Origin: Prevotella sp.
GTDB taxonomy: Bacteria > Bacteroidota > Bacteroidia > Bacteroidales > Bacteroidaceae
Assembly (NCBI GenBank): GCA_024681705.1
Contig: JAILAI010000014.1
Span: forward strand, 1 to 40,551
DNA: 40,551 nucleotides
Reading direction: 5' to 3'
The translations under genes and the position numbers were made by a program. Below the pieces are notes generated by a model, which made no database searches, was not told the DNA's origin, and saw only the letters and a program-made list of their open reading frames with translations. This document shows, in pieces, positions 1-11,115 of this stretch (position 1 is its first letter; each line of letters starts with the position of its first letter).

Positions 1-372
1 TTGTTCCACCAACTGCGTCTTACTGGTATAAGGCAATGTGGCGAAAAACTCGTCGACGCTATATTGATGAAAACGTGTAACAATGTCAAGTTCTCGCACC
101 ACCTGCATGATGCGTTTCGACATATCTACATACTTCGGGAGGTTGGCCGGGAACACGGTCACGCCATTTTGCTTCAACACCTCCTTCACCTGGAACACCG
201 GATTTCCCCTTTTCAGCCCAAGCGCTTTGGCCTCCTTGCTCAACGCGAGGATAATGCCGCCTCCGGCCTCATTGTAGTTTGCCACTACAACGGGCTTGCC
301 CTTCAGTTCAGGTCGCAGAGAAACCTCGCACGACGCGTAGAAACTATTGCAATCGATATGGAGAATGTACAT
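1..372 (-). CDS. umuC: Y-family DNA polymerase, UmuC-like, N-terminal part (runs off left edge)
   Basis: Reverse-strand translation from ATG at 372: MYILHIDCNSFYASCEVSLRPELKGKPVVVANYNEAGGGIILALSKEAKALGLKRGNPVFQ..., the Y-family catalytic palm (DCNSFYASCE). Not listed in the ORF track. Confidence 0.92.
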   Translation of the reverse strand, partial: MYILHIDCNSFYASCEVSLRPELKGKPVVVANYNEAGGGIILALSKEAKALGLKRGNPVFQVKEVLKQNGVTVFPANLPKYVDMSKRIMQVVRELDIVTRFHQYSVDEFFATLPYTSKTQLVEQ

Positions 373-402
373 TTTCGGTATTCCTTTCCACTATTCTGAG
401 TG

Positions 403-434
403 CAAAGATAAACATAATTCTGCTCATCAACAAA
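403..434 (-). promoter_or_regulatory. Bacteroidetes-type promoter for umuC
   Basis: On the minus strand: TTTG (431-434), 20 bp, TATCTTTG (403-410), upstream of the umuC ATG at 372. Confidence 0.6.
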
Positions 435-661
435 TAAAAGGAAGAAACAATGGGAAGAAGTTTTTTTGAGGTGTCGCAGAAGTTCTCTCAAGCAAAATAA
501 CAAAGGCAAACACATTAATGATAAGAGGTCAACAAGCAACTCCGAAGCTACCGAGCAATGAACCCGACTTCAAGAATATGCATTTTTTAAAAAAAAAGAA
601 ACATAATATAATGGCGAAGTCAATAATTTTCATTACTTTTGCATATCAAATTACAAATATC

Positions 662-1558
662 ATGATGAAAACTATGACAACAAGATGGATGATTGTAGTC
701 GTTTTTGCCCTGCTACTGACGGCATGCGAGAAGGCATACGACGAAGAAATGAAAGTTGACAAAACAGAAGAAACGACTCAAGGTAACGTAACACTCCGCA
801 TCAATAATCTGGAGATGATGCCCTTTGAGAACGTGACGAGCACCAAGTCTGTCGACAATGTGGATCTGGTTTGTTCACGCATTTCGTACGCCATTTTCCA
901 AAACGACACCAAAGTGAAAGCCGTCAACCAAGAGAAAGGTGCTGAGGACTTCGGAGCCGTCACACTGACGTTGGCTGAGGGAATCTACGACCTGGTGGTC
1001 ATCGCCCACAACGGTAGTGGAAATCCAACGGTCAGTTCGCCAACGAAAATCACATTCTCCAACAACATCATCAGCGATACCTTCTACTATTATGGCAAAC
1101 TCACGGTTACCGGACAATCGCAAACCGTTGACCTAACCCTCACCAGAAGCGTGGCAATGTTCCGTCTGAAGACCAACGACAACATTCCCAACGAGGTGAA
1201 GAACATGAAGTTCTACTATACAGGAGGTAGTAGTACCTTCGATGCAACCACGGGATACGGCAACGTCAACTCAAGACAAACGGTCAACATCGGCGTAACC
1301 GCCGACATGAATGGGAAACCGGGCGTGTTCGAAGTATACACCTTCCCACACGAAGAAACCGGAACGCTGAAGATGACCGTGACGGCCGAAGATGGTAATG
1401 GCAACACCGTTATGGAACGAGTCTTCAGCAATGTGCCCATCCAGCGCAACTACATCACGCAGATGAGTGGTGAGTTCTTTGGAACCCAGATGTCGGGACA
1501 GGCCTTCTCGCTCAAGGCCGATGGCGACTGGGGTGGCCAGAACGACCTGACCTACTAG
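662..1558 (+). CDS. FimB/Mfa2-like fimbrillin-associated lipoprotein
   Basis: Start MMKTMTTRWMIVVVFALLLTAC gives a lipoprotein signal peptide with lipobox LLTAC; the body resembles FimB/Mfa2 minor fimbrial subunits. The 518 start in the track is a 5' over-extension. Confidence 0.65.
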   Translation: MMKTMTTRWMIVVVFALLLTACEKAYDEEMKVDKTEETTQGNVTLRINNLEMMPFENVTSTKSVDNVDLVCSRISYAIFQNDTKVKAVNQEKGAEDFGAVTLTLAEGIYDLVVIAHNGSGNPTVSSPTKITFSNNIISDTFYYYGKLTVTGQSQTVDLTLTRSVAMFRLKTNDNIPNEVKNMKFYYTGGSSTFDATTGYGNVNSRQTVNIGVTADMNGKPGVFEVYTFPHEETGTLKMTVTAEDGNGNTVMERVFSNVPIQRNYITQMSGEFFGTQMSGQAFSLKADGDWGGQNDLTY

Positions 1559-1568
1559 TTACAATTGC

Positions 1569-2057
1569 TTAGTTTTTCTTCTTGATGACCCACGTGACTA
1601 CACCCCATACGGTGAAGTCCGACCCTGTAGGCACTTCGATGGGCGGGTATTTTCGGTTGCCCGACTTCAAAAGTACACGCCCTCCACGTTGCACGATGCG
1701 TTTCACGGCGAACTCCCCGTTGAGCATGCAAATGGTGAGATTGCGCTCCGAAGGATAGAGCGAACGGTCGACAATCAGCAAATCGCCGCTATCAATCCCC
1801 TCGTCAATCATCGAGTCGCCCTTCACGCGAACGATGAAAGTAGTGGCCGGATGGTCCACCAACACCTTGTTCAAGTCGATGGGCTGGTTCATGTAAGCAT
1901 CCATTACGGGCAAGGGGAAGCCGGCATGAACCTCGCCTGCCTCCACTATATTCACTCGTTCGGGCGAGTTCATCTCCACGGGGAAGAACTCCAGTTCGGG
2001 TTTCTTTGTCTTTTCCATCTGCCTTTTGATTGACGCGTTTTGGTTTCTAAGACTCAA
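1569..2057 (-). CDS. umuD: UmuD/LexA-like S24 autopeptidase (translesion polymerase accessory)
   Basis: VHAGFPLP cleavage-site context, GDSMIDEGI (Ser) and GEFAVKRI (Lys) motifs. The start may be the TTG at 2057 or the ATG (MEKTKKPELEFF) at 2018. Confidence 0.88.
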   Translation of the reverse strand: MSLRNQNASIKRQMEKTKKPELEFFPVEMNSPERVNIVEAGEVHAGFPLPVMDAYMNQPIDLNKVLVDHPATTFIVRVKGDSMIDEGIDSGDLLIVDRSLYPSERNLTICMLNGEFAVKRIVQRGGRVLLKSGNRKYPPIEVPTGSDFTVWGVVTWVIKKKN

Positions 2058-2719
2058 CGATAGAGCGTAACGGTGCCGCCATCGCTATTGCAATACTTGC
2101 GCACCAGCTCCTGAATGAACCGACCGTTGGCCAACACCTGTTGTTCGTTGCCATCGTAGCCATTGATGAGCACGACGAGATGAGTCGTCTCGATGGTCAT
2201 CTTGGTGCGCTCGTTATCGCTTGTCGGGGTACCCACACCGCCTATCTCATCGCGGTAGACGGGCAATCCCTCGATGTTGAGCATGCCCCTTCCGATACCT
2301 TCGTAGGGTTCGTCCTTACGTCCCACGCCGAGCGTCAGCGTGTCGCCCACAAACTTATCGGCGTCAAACCCACCGATGCTATAGCCAAACTTGATGCTGG
2401 CCAGATTCACAAGGTCCACCAACGTGTCTATCTGATAGAGTTCCTTGCCTTGCAACATGCGGCGGATGAGTTGCTCGCTGGCTGGACGATAGCGCGAAGG
2501 GTCCTTTCCACAGGCCTTGTACACTCGACGTGTAGCGGCTATCCCGCTCAGTTCCTTCAACGACTCGGTGGTGAGCGTGCGGCGAAACTCTTCCTCAAGC
2601 GCGTGTATCTCGTCCCATAGCTCTGGGCAATACGTACTATTGGTTACCTTTGCGTCCACACATGCCCCAACGAATCCGGGACATACGCTTTCTATCTCAT
2701 TCGAAACGATAATCTTCAT
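2054..2719 (-). CDS. B3/B4 domain-containing protein (PheT-like tRNA-binding/editing domain)
   Basis: ELSGIAATRRVYKACGKDPSRYRPASEQLIRR...VDLVNLASIKFGYSIGGFDADK is typical of stand-alone B3/4 domain proteins. ATG at 2719 (MKIIVSNEI). Confidence 0.75.
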   Translation of the reverse strand: MKIIVSNEIESVCPGFVGACVDAKVTNSTYCPELWDEIHALEEEFRRTLTTESLKELSGIAATRRVYKACGKDPSRYRPASEQLIRRMLQGKELYQIDTLVDLVNLASIKFGYSIGGFDADKFVGDTLTLGVGRKDEPYEGIGRGMLNIEGLPVYRDEIGGVGTPTSDNERTKMTIETTHLVVLINGYDGNEQQVLANGRFIQELVRKYCNSDGGTVTLYR

Positions 2720-2738
2720 GTTCTGCTTTCTTCTCGGT

Positions 2739-4778
<2,040 letters not shown>

Positions 4779-5049
4779 TCAACCGCGCCACAAAGGTACA
4801 AATAAGCGAGCGAAAAACAAAATATATTTTGCTTTTTCCGAACAGAAGTGTATTCGACGACATTCTGATGTACGAAATATAAGAAAAATTCGCCCGCTTT
4901 TCGTTTAACATAATCCAAGATGTTACAATTCTAGATGAGTTTTCCTTTTCTATCCGTTGACATTTTACAACCGTAACTATCTGATATATTGCATTTTGCA
5001 ACGAAATAATACAATCTCAATCACGCACTTCGAAAGGGGGCTCAGGTAA

Positions 5050-5129
5050 ATTGGCGAAATGAATGACGAATATTGGCGAAATTCGTCATGAATATTGGCG
5101 GAATTGATCATGAAAATTGGCGAAATAAG
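5050..5129. repeat. 22-bp-period tandem array (4 copies of ATTGGCGAAAT...)
   Basis: ATTGGCGAAAT-type cores start at 5050, 5072, 5094 and 5116, exact 22 bp spacing. Confidence 0.9.
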
Positions 5130-5270
5130 TTTCCAAACTCGGCGCACCCGTTCTGTAAGCATACCATCGGCGTTGTCCGTATCTCTTATTTTTTGTTCGA
5201 TTTCGCAATTCTTCGCTTTTTATTTGGTGGTTTGCGGGAAATTGAGTATTTTTGCGCAAAATACAACGTC

Positions 5271-6119
5271 ATGGAACAGATAAAAGACTTTAGTGAACTT
5301 TCGCAGAGGCTGCTGACCCGCCAGCCCTGCAAGGTTGTGGCCGTTGAAGCTATCGACGACCACTCGCGCGAAGCGATTGAGCGGGCCACAAGTGAAGGAT
5401 GGGCAGACATCCAAGTGGTGCATCTCGACACGCCGGAGGAATCGGCACGCGAAGCCGTGCGCATAGTCCGTCGAGGCGAGGCACAGGTAGTGATGAAGGG
5501 CATCCTGAACACCGACGTGCTCCTGCGCGCCATCATCAACAAAGACAACCGCGAAGAGGGTTTGCTACCCGTGGGCAACGTCTTGTCGCACGTGTCGGCC
5601 ATGAAGATTCCCGGCCACCACAAGCTGCTTTTTATGACCGACCCGGCCGTGATTCCCAACCCCACACTGGAACAACGCATCGCTCAGATACGCTATAGCA
5701 TCCGCCTTTGCGAGGCCTACGGCATCACCGAACCACGCATCGCATTGGTGCATTGCACCGAGAAAGTGTCGCCAAAGTTCCCCATCACACTCGACTACGA
5801 GCGGCTGGTGGAGATGTGTCGCGCCGGAGAATTCGGCAAAGCCATCGTTGACGGACCTACCGATTTGAAGTGCGCGGTCGATAAGGAATCGGCCGACATC
5901 AAAGGAATAAAGAGTCCTTTGGAGGGCGATGCCGACGTCATCATCATGCCCGACATCGAATCGGGCAACGTGTTCTACAAGGCCATGACGGCTTTCACCA
6001 CCACCAAACTGGCCGTAGGACTACAAGGCACGAGCTGCCCCATCACGCTCACATCGCGTAGCGATAGCGCCGAAACCAAGTACAACAGCTTGGCTATGGC
6101 CTGTCTACAGGTGGAGTAA
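5271..6119 (+). CDS. ptb: Phosphate butyryltransferase / phosphate acetyl-butyryl transferase family
   Basis: MEQIKDFSELSQRLL... with VMKGILNTDVLLRAIINK; adjacent to buk. ATG at 5271; the track start at 5073 runs into the repeat array. TATTTTTG promoter element just upstream. Confidence 0.88.
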   Translation: MEQIKDFSELSQRLLTRQPCKVVAVEAIDDHSREAIERATSEGWADIQVVHLDTPEESAREAVRIVRRGEAQVVMKGILNTDVLLRAIINKDNREEGLLPVGNVLSHVSAMKIPGHHKLLFMTDPAVIPNPTLEQRIAQIRYSIRLCEAYGITEPRIALVHCTEKVSPKFPITLDYERLVEMCRAGEFGKAIVDGPTDLKCAVDKESADIKGIKSPLEGDADVIIMPDIESGNVFYKAMTAFTTTKLAVGLQGTSCPITLTSRSDSAETKYNSLAMACLQVE

Positions 6120-6254
6120 AAGGGCTATACGCAAGGCGAAGGGGCGCACCATTAGGCAAAGGCGGCAGAGGCCGCGATGCCTTCCACCCACTCGCCCCGC
6201 CGAAGCTCAAGAAAGCTGAAGCGGAAAAAAAGAAACAACTAAAAATCCTATATC

Positions 6255-7319
6255 ATGAAAATCTTAGCTATCAATCCGGGAATGGTATCCACGAAAGTGG
6301 GTGTCTTCAACGACGAAGACCTCGAATGGCACGCCACCCTGAACCATCCCTACGAAGAACTCTGCCAATATCCATTCATTATGGATGAGTTCGACTACCG
6401 CAAGCAGAAACTCGTTGAGGCGCTTGAGGAAGAAGGATACAAGAAAGAAGACTTCGACGTCGTGGTGGGTCGGGGCGGACTGGTGAAACCCATCGAGAGT
6501 GGCGTCTACGAGCTGAACGACAAAGTGATAGAAGACACGAAGCATCCGCGCTTGCATCATGCCTGCAATCTGGGGTCGCTCATCGCCCTGAGCATCGCCA
6601 GAGAGATTCCGGGATGTCATGCCTTCACGGTGGATCCAGGCGTGGTGGACGAGCTCGACGATGTGGCTCGCATCACAGGTCTGCCCGAACTACCTCACCA
6701 GACCATCTGGCACGCTCTGAACCAACGAGAGATTGCCAAGCGCTATTGCCGGGAACATGGTGTGAAATATGAGGAGCAAGACCTCATCGTCTGCCACATG
6801 GGTAGCGGAATGTCGTTCGGTCTGCACAAGCACGGACGCACCGTAGAGTGCAACGACGCTCTGAGCGGCGACGGACCCTTCAGCGTTTCGAGAGCCGGAA
6901 TGTTGCCCTCGGTACAACTGGTAAAGCTCTGCTATAGTGGAAAATACAACGAGGCTGAGATGTTGCGCAAACTGAACGGGCATAGTGGTCTTACCGCTCA
7001 TCTGGGCACCAACAATTGCATAGAGATAGAACAACGCATTGCCAACGGCGACAAGAAAGCAAAGCTGGTGTACGACGCCATGATCTACCAGACGGCACGC
7101 TACCTCGGGTCGCTCGGTCCGGTGAATTGCGGGAAGATTGACGCCATCCTACTCACCGGCGCTATCGCAAATAGCAAATACGTAACTGGCGAATTGCGTC
7201 GCCGACTGGAGTATCTGGCACCCGTGTATGTCTATCCAGGCGAAGACGAACTGACGGCCCTCGCACACAACTCTTACAGGGCCATGATTGGACAAGAGGA
7301 GATCAAGGAATACGAATAG
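6255..7319 (+). CDS. buk: Butyrate kinase
   Basis: ASKHA acetate/butyrate kinase family: ILAINPGMVSTKVGVF, VGRGGLVKPIESGVY, HMGSGMSFGLHKHGR; follows ptb. Confidence 0.93.
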   Translation: MKILAINPGMVSTKVGVFNDEDLEWHATLNHPYEELCQYPFIMDEFDYRKQKLVEALEEEGYKKEDFDVVVGRGGLVKPIESGVYELNDKVIEDTKHPRLHHACNLGSLIALSIAREIPGCHAFTVDPGVVDELDDVARITGLPELPHQTIWHALNQREIAKRYCREHGVKYEEQDLIVCHMGSGMSFGLHKHGRTVECNDALSGDGPFSVSRAGMLPSVQLVKLCYSGKYNEAEMLRKLNGHSGLTAHLGTNNCIEIEQRIANGDKKAKLVYDAMIYQTARYLGSLGPVNCGKIDAILLTGAIANSKYVTGELRRRLEYLAPVYVYPGEDELTALAHNSYRAMIGQEEIKEYE

Positions 7320-7382
7320 AGCACACTAAGCACCTTCCACCAACATCTCCTCTGCCAGCAATAATACTATAAACGGAAAAAC

Positions 7383-8477
7383 ATGAACAAGAGAATGCTG
7401 ACATTGGTCACCCTACTGGTGCCGCTTTGCGCGATGGGCCAGGAGATGGTGGAACTGACGGTATCGGGAACCGCACCCGAAGGTGTGGACGTGGTGCTGA
7501 TGCAACGTCACGGACAAAGGGACGTTATGGATAGCGTTGCCGTAGTCAATGGTGAATGGAGCTACAAAAGGACCCTCGAAAAGAACACCTTCATGCAGAT
7601 GCGAACGGAGACGGAAGAAGGTGGACAGGCGGTCTATCTGATTGCCGACGGCATTCATGTGACGGCCAACATGCTGGATGGAACGGTGACCGGTTCGGAA
7701 CAGACGATGCGCTACAACAACATCTGCCGACAACTCGACGACCTGAGCGCAGAAGCGTTTGAGACCTACACCGAACTACAAGCCAAGACGGTAGCCTCGG
7801 ATAAGGAGATGGAAGAGCTGATGAAGAAGATGGACAACGCCATGAAGAGCATCGACCAGCGGGGAGATAGTATCATGATGGACGCCATCAAGCAGAATCA
7901 GGACAACATGATTCCCGCCGCCTTCATTGGTCAGATATGCCAACAAATGGATTATGAGACGCTGAAGAGTGTCATCAATCCCGAGAAAGACTATTACCAT
8001 CACCCGGCAATGGACCAGCCAAAACGCATTCTAGCTGGGTTGGAAAAGCGGCATCCGGGATTGCCCTTCACCGATCTCACGATGAACGATGCCTCGGGAA
8101 GTCCCCGAAAGTTGAGCGAATGGTGCGGTCGCGGACAATATGTGCTGGTGGATTTCTGGGCCAGTTGGTGCACTCCATGTCGACGTGAGATGCCGTTCGT
8201 AGTTGCCGCTTACCGAAAGTACCATCAGAAAGGGTTCAACGTGGTGGGCATCTCGCTCGACAAGAATGCCGAGAACTGGAAGCGAGCTATCATAGATACC
8301 AATATGGATTGGCCCAACATCTCCGACCTGAAGGGATGGAAATCGCTTGCCGCTTCGACCTATGGCATCATGTCGATACCCGCAAACATCCTGCTCGATG
8401 GCGAAGGAACAATCATAGCCATAGACCTGCGGGGCAATGCACTTGCCGAAAAACTTCGCGAGATCTATGGCTATTGA
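7383..8477 (+). CDS. TlpA/AhpC-TSA-like thiol:disulfide oxidoreductase with N-terminal DUF4369-like domain, exported
   Basis: Signal peptide MNKRMLTLVTLLVPLCAMGQ; thioredoxin motif FWASWCTPCRREMP. Confidence 0.85.
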   Translation: MNKRMLTLVTLLVPLCAMGQEMVELTVSGTAPEGVDVVLMQRHGQRDVMDSVAVVNGEWSYKRTLEKNTFMQMRTETEEGGQAVYLIADGIHVTANMLDGTVTGSEQTMRYNNICRQLDDLSAEAFETYTELQAKTVASDKEMEELMKKMDNAMKSIDQRGDSIMMDAIKQNQDNMIPAAFIGQICQQMDYETLKSVINPEKDYYHHPAMDQPKRILAGLEKRHPGLPFTDLTMNDASGSPRKLSEWCGRGQYVLVDFWASWCTPCRREMPFVVAAYRKYHQKGFNVVGISLDKNAENWKRAIIDTNMDWPNISDLKGWKSLAASTYGIMSIPANILLDGEGTIIAIDLRGNALAEKLREIYGY

Positions 8478-8525
8478 AGAATATCGCTCTAAAAAAGAAG
8501 AGGGAATCGCTTAAAAGTGGTTGAG

Positions 8526-8837
8526 TTAACGTTTGTCCAGAACACCGTATTTCGCCCACTCTTCTTGCGGATAGTTCACCTTTATCACTTTCTTCTTCTC
8601 CACGAACGACCGCTTCACACCGTCGAGAATACCGTTCATGTGCTTCACTTTTTGCGAGAGATCTGCACGAATAGCATCGCATTGCTCATTGATTTCGGCC
8701 AGTTGGCCCAACTCTTTCTCCATCGTCTGGAGGTCGTTTTCACTCATGCCGTGCGCCTTCAGTTCACCAAGGTTCTGACGAAGTCCTTCCAGAAGCGTGC
8801 GGCTCTTGTCGATTTGCAATTGGATTGTCTTTGACAT
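8526..8837 (-). CDS. Small coiled-coil hypothetical protein
   Basis: 103 aa, charged, helix-rich; TAACTTTG-type promoter on the minus strand upstream of the ATG. Confidence 0.6.
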   Translation of the reverse strand: MSKTIQLQIDKSRTLLEGLRQNLGELKAHGMSENDLQTMEKELGQLAEINEQCDAIRADLSQKVKHMNGILDGVKRSFVEKKKVIKVNYPQEEWAKYGVLDKR

Positions 8838-9127
8838 AAACTAATAATTTTGGGATTTTTGTACATTGCAAAGTTACGAAAAAAATGCTTTTTTCGATTC
8901 TCTACAACACCACACTTTTAGCTATTTTTAAGCGAAATAGGCACCTATATGTAAGTTTTTTTAAGGGTTGTCGCATAGTTATGAGGCTTCCGAAAACCCA
9001 AAGAAATGTGCTTTGAACACAACTTTATCCCCAAAAGAAAAGCAAAAAGAAACACCTCTCGACAAGCATTTCGACATTTCTTTTAAAAATATTGAAACAG
9101 AATGATGGAAGTTTCGAAAAAATAACG

Positions 9128-9135
9128 TATCTTTG
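9128..9135 (+). promoter_or_regulatory. -7 element TATCTTTG abutting trmD
   Basis: TATCTTTG 8 nt before the trmD ATG. Confidence 0.5.
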
Positions 9136-9143
9136 TCATCGAA

Positions 9144-9818
9144 ATGAGAATAGACATCATTACCGTTCTGCCCGAAATGCTTGAAGGGTTTGTTCACGAA
9201 TCCATTTTGGCACGGGCCGAAAAGAAGGGATTGGCAGAGATTCATCTGCACAACTTGCGTGACTATACGCTCGACAAATGGCGCCGAGTGGATGATTATC
9301 CGTACGGTGGCTTCGCGGGAATGGTGATGCAGATTGAGCCCATCGACCGATGCATCTCGGCACTCAAGGCTGAAAGAGACTACGATGAAGTCATCTTCAC
9401 TTCGCCCGACGGTGAGCAATTCAACCAGCATGTGGCCAACGACTTGTCGCTACTCAACAACATAATCATATTATGTGGCCACTATAAAGGCATCGACCAG
9501 CGCATCAGAGACCACCTCATCACCCGTGAAATATCCATCGGAGATTATGTGTTGACAGGAGGCGAATTGGCGGCAGCCGTCATGGCGGATGCCATCGTAC
9601 GTATCATTCCTGGCGTAGTGGGCGACGAGCAGAGTGCTCTCTCAGATTGTTTCCAAGACGATCTTCTCGCCGCACCCATCTACACCAGACCGGCCGAATA
9701 CAAAGGTTGGCGCGTTCCCGACATCCTATTGAGCGGCCACGAGGCCAAAATCAAGGAATGGGAAATGGAACAGGCCCTCGAGCGCACCAAGAAGCTACGT
9801 CCCGACTTGCTGAAGTAA
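9144..9818 (+). CDS. trmD: tRNA (guanine-N1)-methyltransferase
   Basis: [16 protein letters not shown]..., [26 protein letters not shown] hallmark motifs. Confidence 0.98.
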   Translation: MRIDIITVLPEMLEGFVHESILARAEKKGLAEIHLHNLRDYTLDKWRRVDDYPYGGFAGMVMQIEPIDRCISALKAERDYDEVIFTSPDGEQFNQHVANDLSLLNNIIILCGHYKGIDQRIRDHLITREISIGDYVLTGGELAAAVMADAIVRIIPGVVGDEQSALSDCFQDDLLAAPIYTRPAEYKGWRVPDILLSGHEAKIKEWEMEQALERTKKLRPDLLK

Positions 9819-9905
9819 ACGGTTCTGGAATAACAAGTTACGGACATCTTCTCATCAAATGAATATTGAAGACTTATAAACATAAACCTCTTAAAAATCA
9901 ACGAA

Positions 9906-10352
9906 ATGGACAACAATCCCAACGGACAAGGCTACACGCCGCAGAACAATGGCCAATACGGTCAGGGCTACAAGCCACAACAGCAGGGCTATAACCCCCA
10001 GCAACAGCAGGGTTACAACCCTCAACAGAGCTATAATCCACAACCAGGCTACAACCCTCAGCAGGGGTATAATCAGGCTTACAACCAACCAGCCATGAAG
10101 CCAAACAACAACCTCATTCTGGCCATCTTCACCACGTTGTGCTGCTGTCTGCCCTTAGGAATTTATGCCATCATCAAGGCATCGAAGGTAGACAACCTCT
10201 ATAACACCGGTCAGTATCAGGCTGCCATTGCCGAAGCTGCTGAAGCTAAGAAGTGGAGCATTATCGGTATTGTAATTGGTCTAATCATCCAGATCATCTA
10301 CTTTGCTATATACGGCTTTGCCATTGTACAAAGCACGATGCAGAACATGTAA
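9906..10352 (+). CDS. CD225/dispanin-like membrane protein with Gln/Tyr/Asn/Pro-rich repetitive N-terminus
   Basis: Repeats of GYNPQQ; then NLILAIFTTLCCCLPLGIYAIIKASKVDNLYNTGQYQAA...KKWSIIGIVIGL, typical of CD225/dispanin. Confidence 0.82.
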   Translation: MDNNPNGQGYTPQNNGQYGQGYKPQQQGYNPQQQQGYNPQQSYNPQPGYNPQQGYNQAYNQPAMKPNNNLILAIFTTLCCCLPLGIYAIIKASKVDNLYNTGQYQAAIAEAAEAKKWSIIGIVIGLIIQIIYFAIYGFAIVQSTMQNM

Positions 10353-10358
10353 GACTGA

Positions 10359-10727
10359 TTGAAGAAAATAGTAATAGGACTGTTGTTGCTGGTGGCATTG
10401 ACACTACTCATACTGGTGGACCCAGCAGAGAGTATGTGGATGCCGAAATGCCCGTTTAAGCTGCTGACAGGACTTAGTTGTCCGGGATGCGGTGGGCAGC
10501 GCGCCGCCCATGCATTGCTTCATGGCGACGTCGTGGGAGCGTTACGCTACAACTGGTTCCTCATATATGCTGCACCCTATCTTTTGTTGCTAATCGTCGA
10601 AAGGTTCTTCCTGAAAGGTGATTGGCAACAAAAGGTGCAACGCTTTGCCGAAAGCAAATTTGTGGTGATGTTCTACGTGTTTAGCTATTTCGCTTGGATG
10701 GTGGTGAGAAACATCCTACACATCTGA
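10359..10727 (+). CDS. DUF2752 family membrane protein
   Basis: CPFKLLTGLSCPGCGGQRAAHALLHGDVVGALRYN; TTG start. Confidence 0.82.
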   Translation: MKKIVIGLLLLVALTLLILVDPAESMWMPKCPFKLLTGLSCPGCGGQRAAHALLHGDVVGALRYNWFLIYAAPYLLLLIVERFFLKGDWQQKVQRFAESKFVVMFYVFSYFAWMVVRNILHI

Positions 10728-10773
10728 ACAACGACACCATTATCAGAATTGAGCCAAAGGAATAAAAAAGAAT

Positions 10774-11115
10774 ATGGACGAACAAAGAATCAACCAACTA
10801 CTCATGGCCTATGCGGACAAGTTGCCGCCCGTGAGCATTGAATCACTCAAGAACCGCGTCATGTATCGCAGAATGGACGAGCAATCGCTTCAGCTACTGC
10901 TGATGCAGATGAAGGATCCAACTATCTCAATCATCCTTTCTATATTGGTAGGGACAGTGGGCGTCGATCGTTTCTATATCGGCGACGTTGGCATGGGTAT
11001 TGGAAAACTGCTCACTGGTGGCGGTTGCGGTGTCTGGTGGCTTATTGATATTTTCCTCATCATGGATGCCACTCGCCAGAAGAACCTTGAGACACTGATG
11101 CTACATCTAGCCTAA
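10774..11115 (+). CDS. TM2 domain-containing protein
   Basis: ILSILVGTVGVDRFYIGDVGMGIGKLLTGGGCGVWWLIDIFLI is a TM2 domain. Confidence 0.88.
   Translation: MDEQRINQLLMAYADKLPPVSIESLKNRVMYRRMDEQSLQLLLMQMKDPTISIILSILVGTVGVDRFYIGDVGMGIGKLLTGGGCGVWWLIDIFLIMDATRQKNLETLMLHLA

Noticed and set aside
1-399. 132-aa plus-strand ORF at the left edge
   Set aside because: The opposite strand encodes a clear UmuC N-terminus.
5050-5129. CRISPR array
   Set aside because: Period is only 22 bp with no distinct unique spacers and no cas genes nearby; the same holds for 39263-39342.
6120-6254. tRNA or sRNA in the ptb-buk gap
   Set aside because: GC-rich but no cloverleaf or clear promoter/terminator pair found by eye.
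5271-7319. ptb-buk as an unusual system
   Set aside because: A standard acyl-phosphate ATP-generating pair found in many Bacteroidales.
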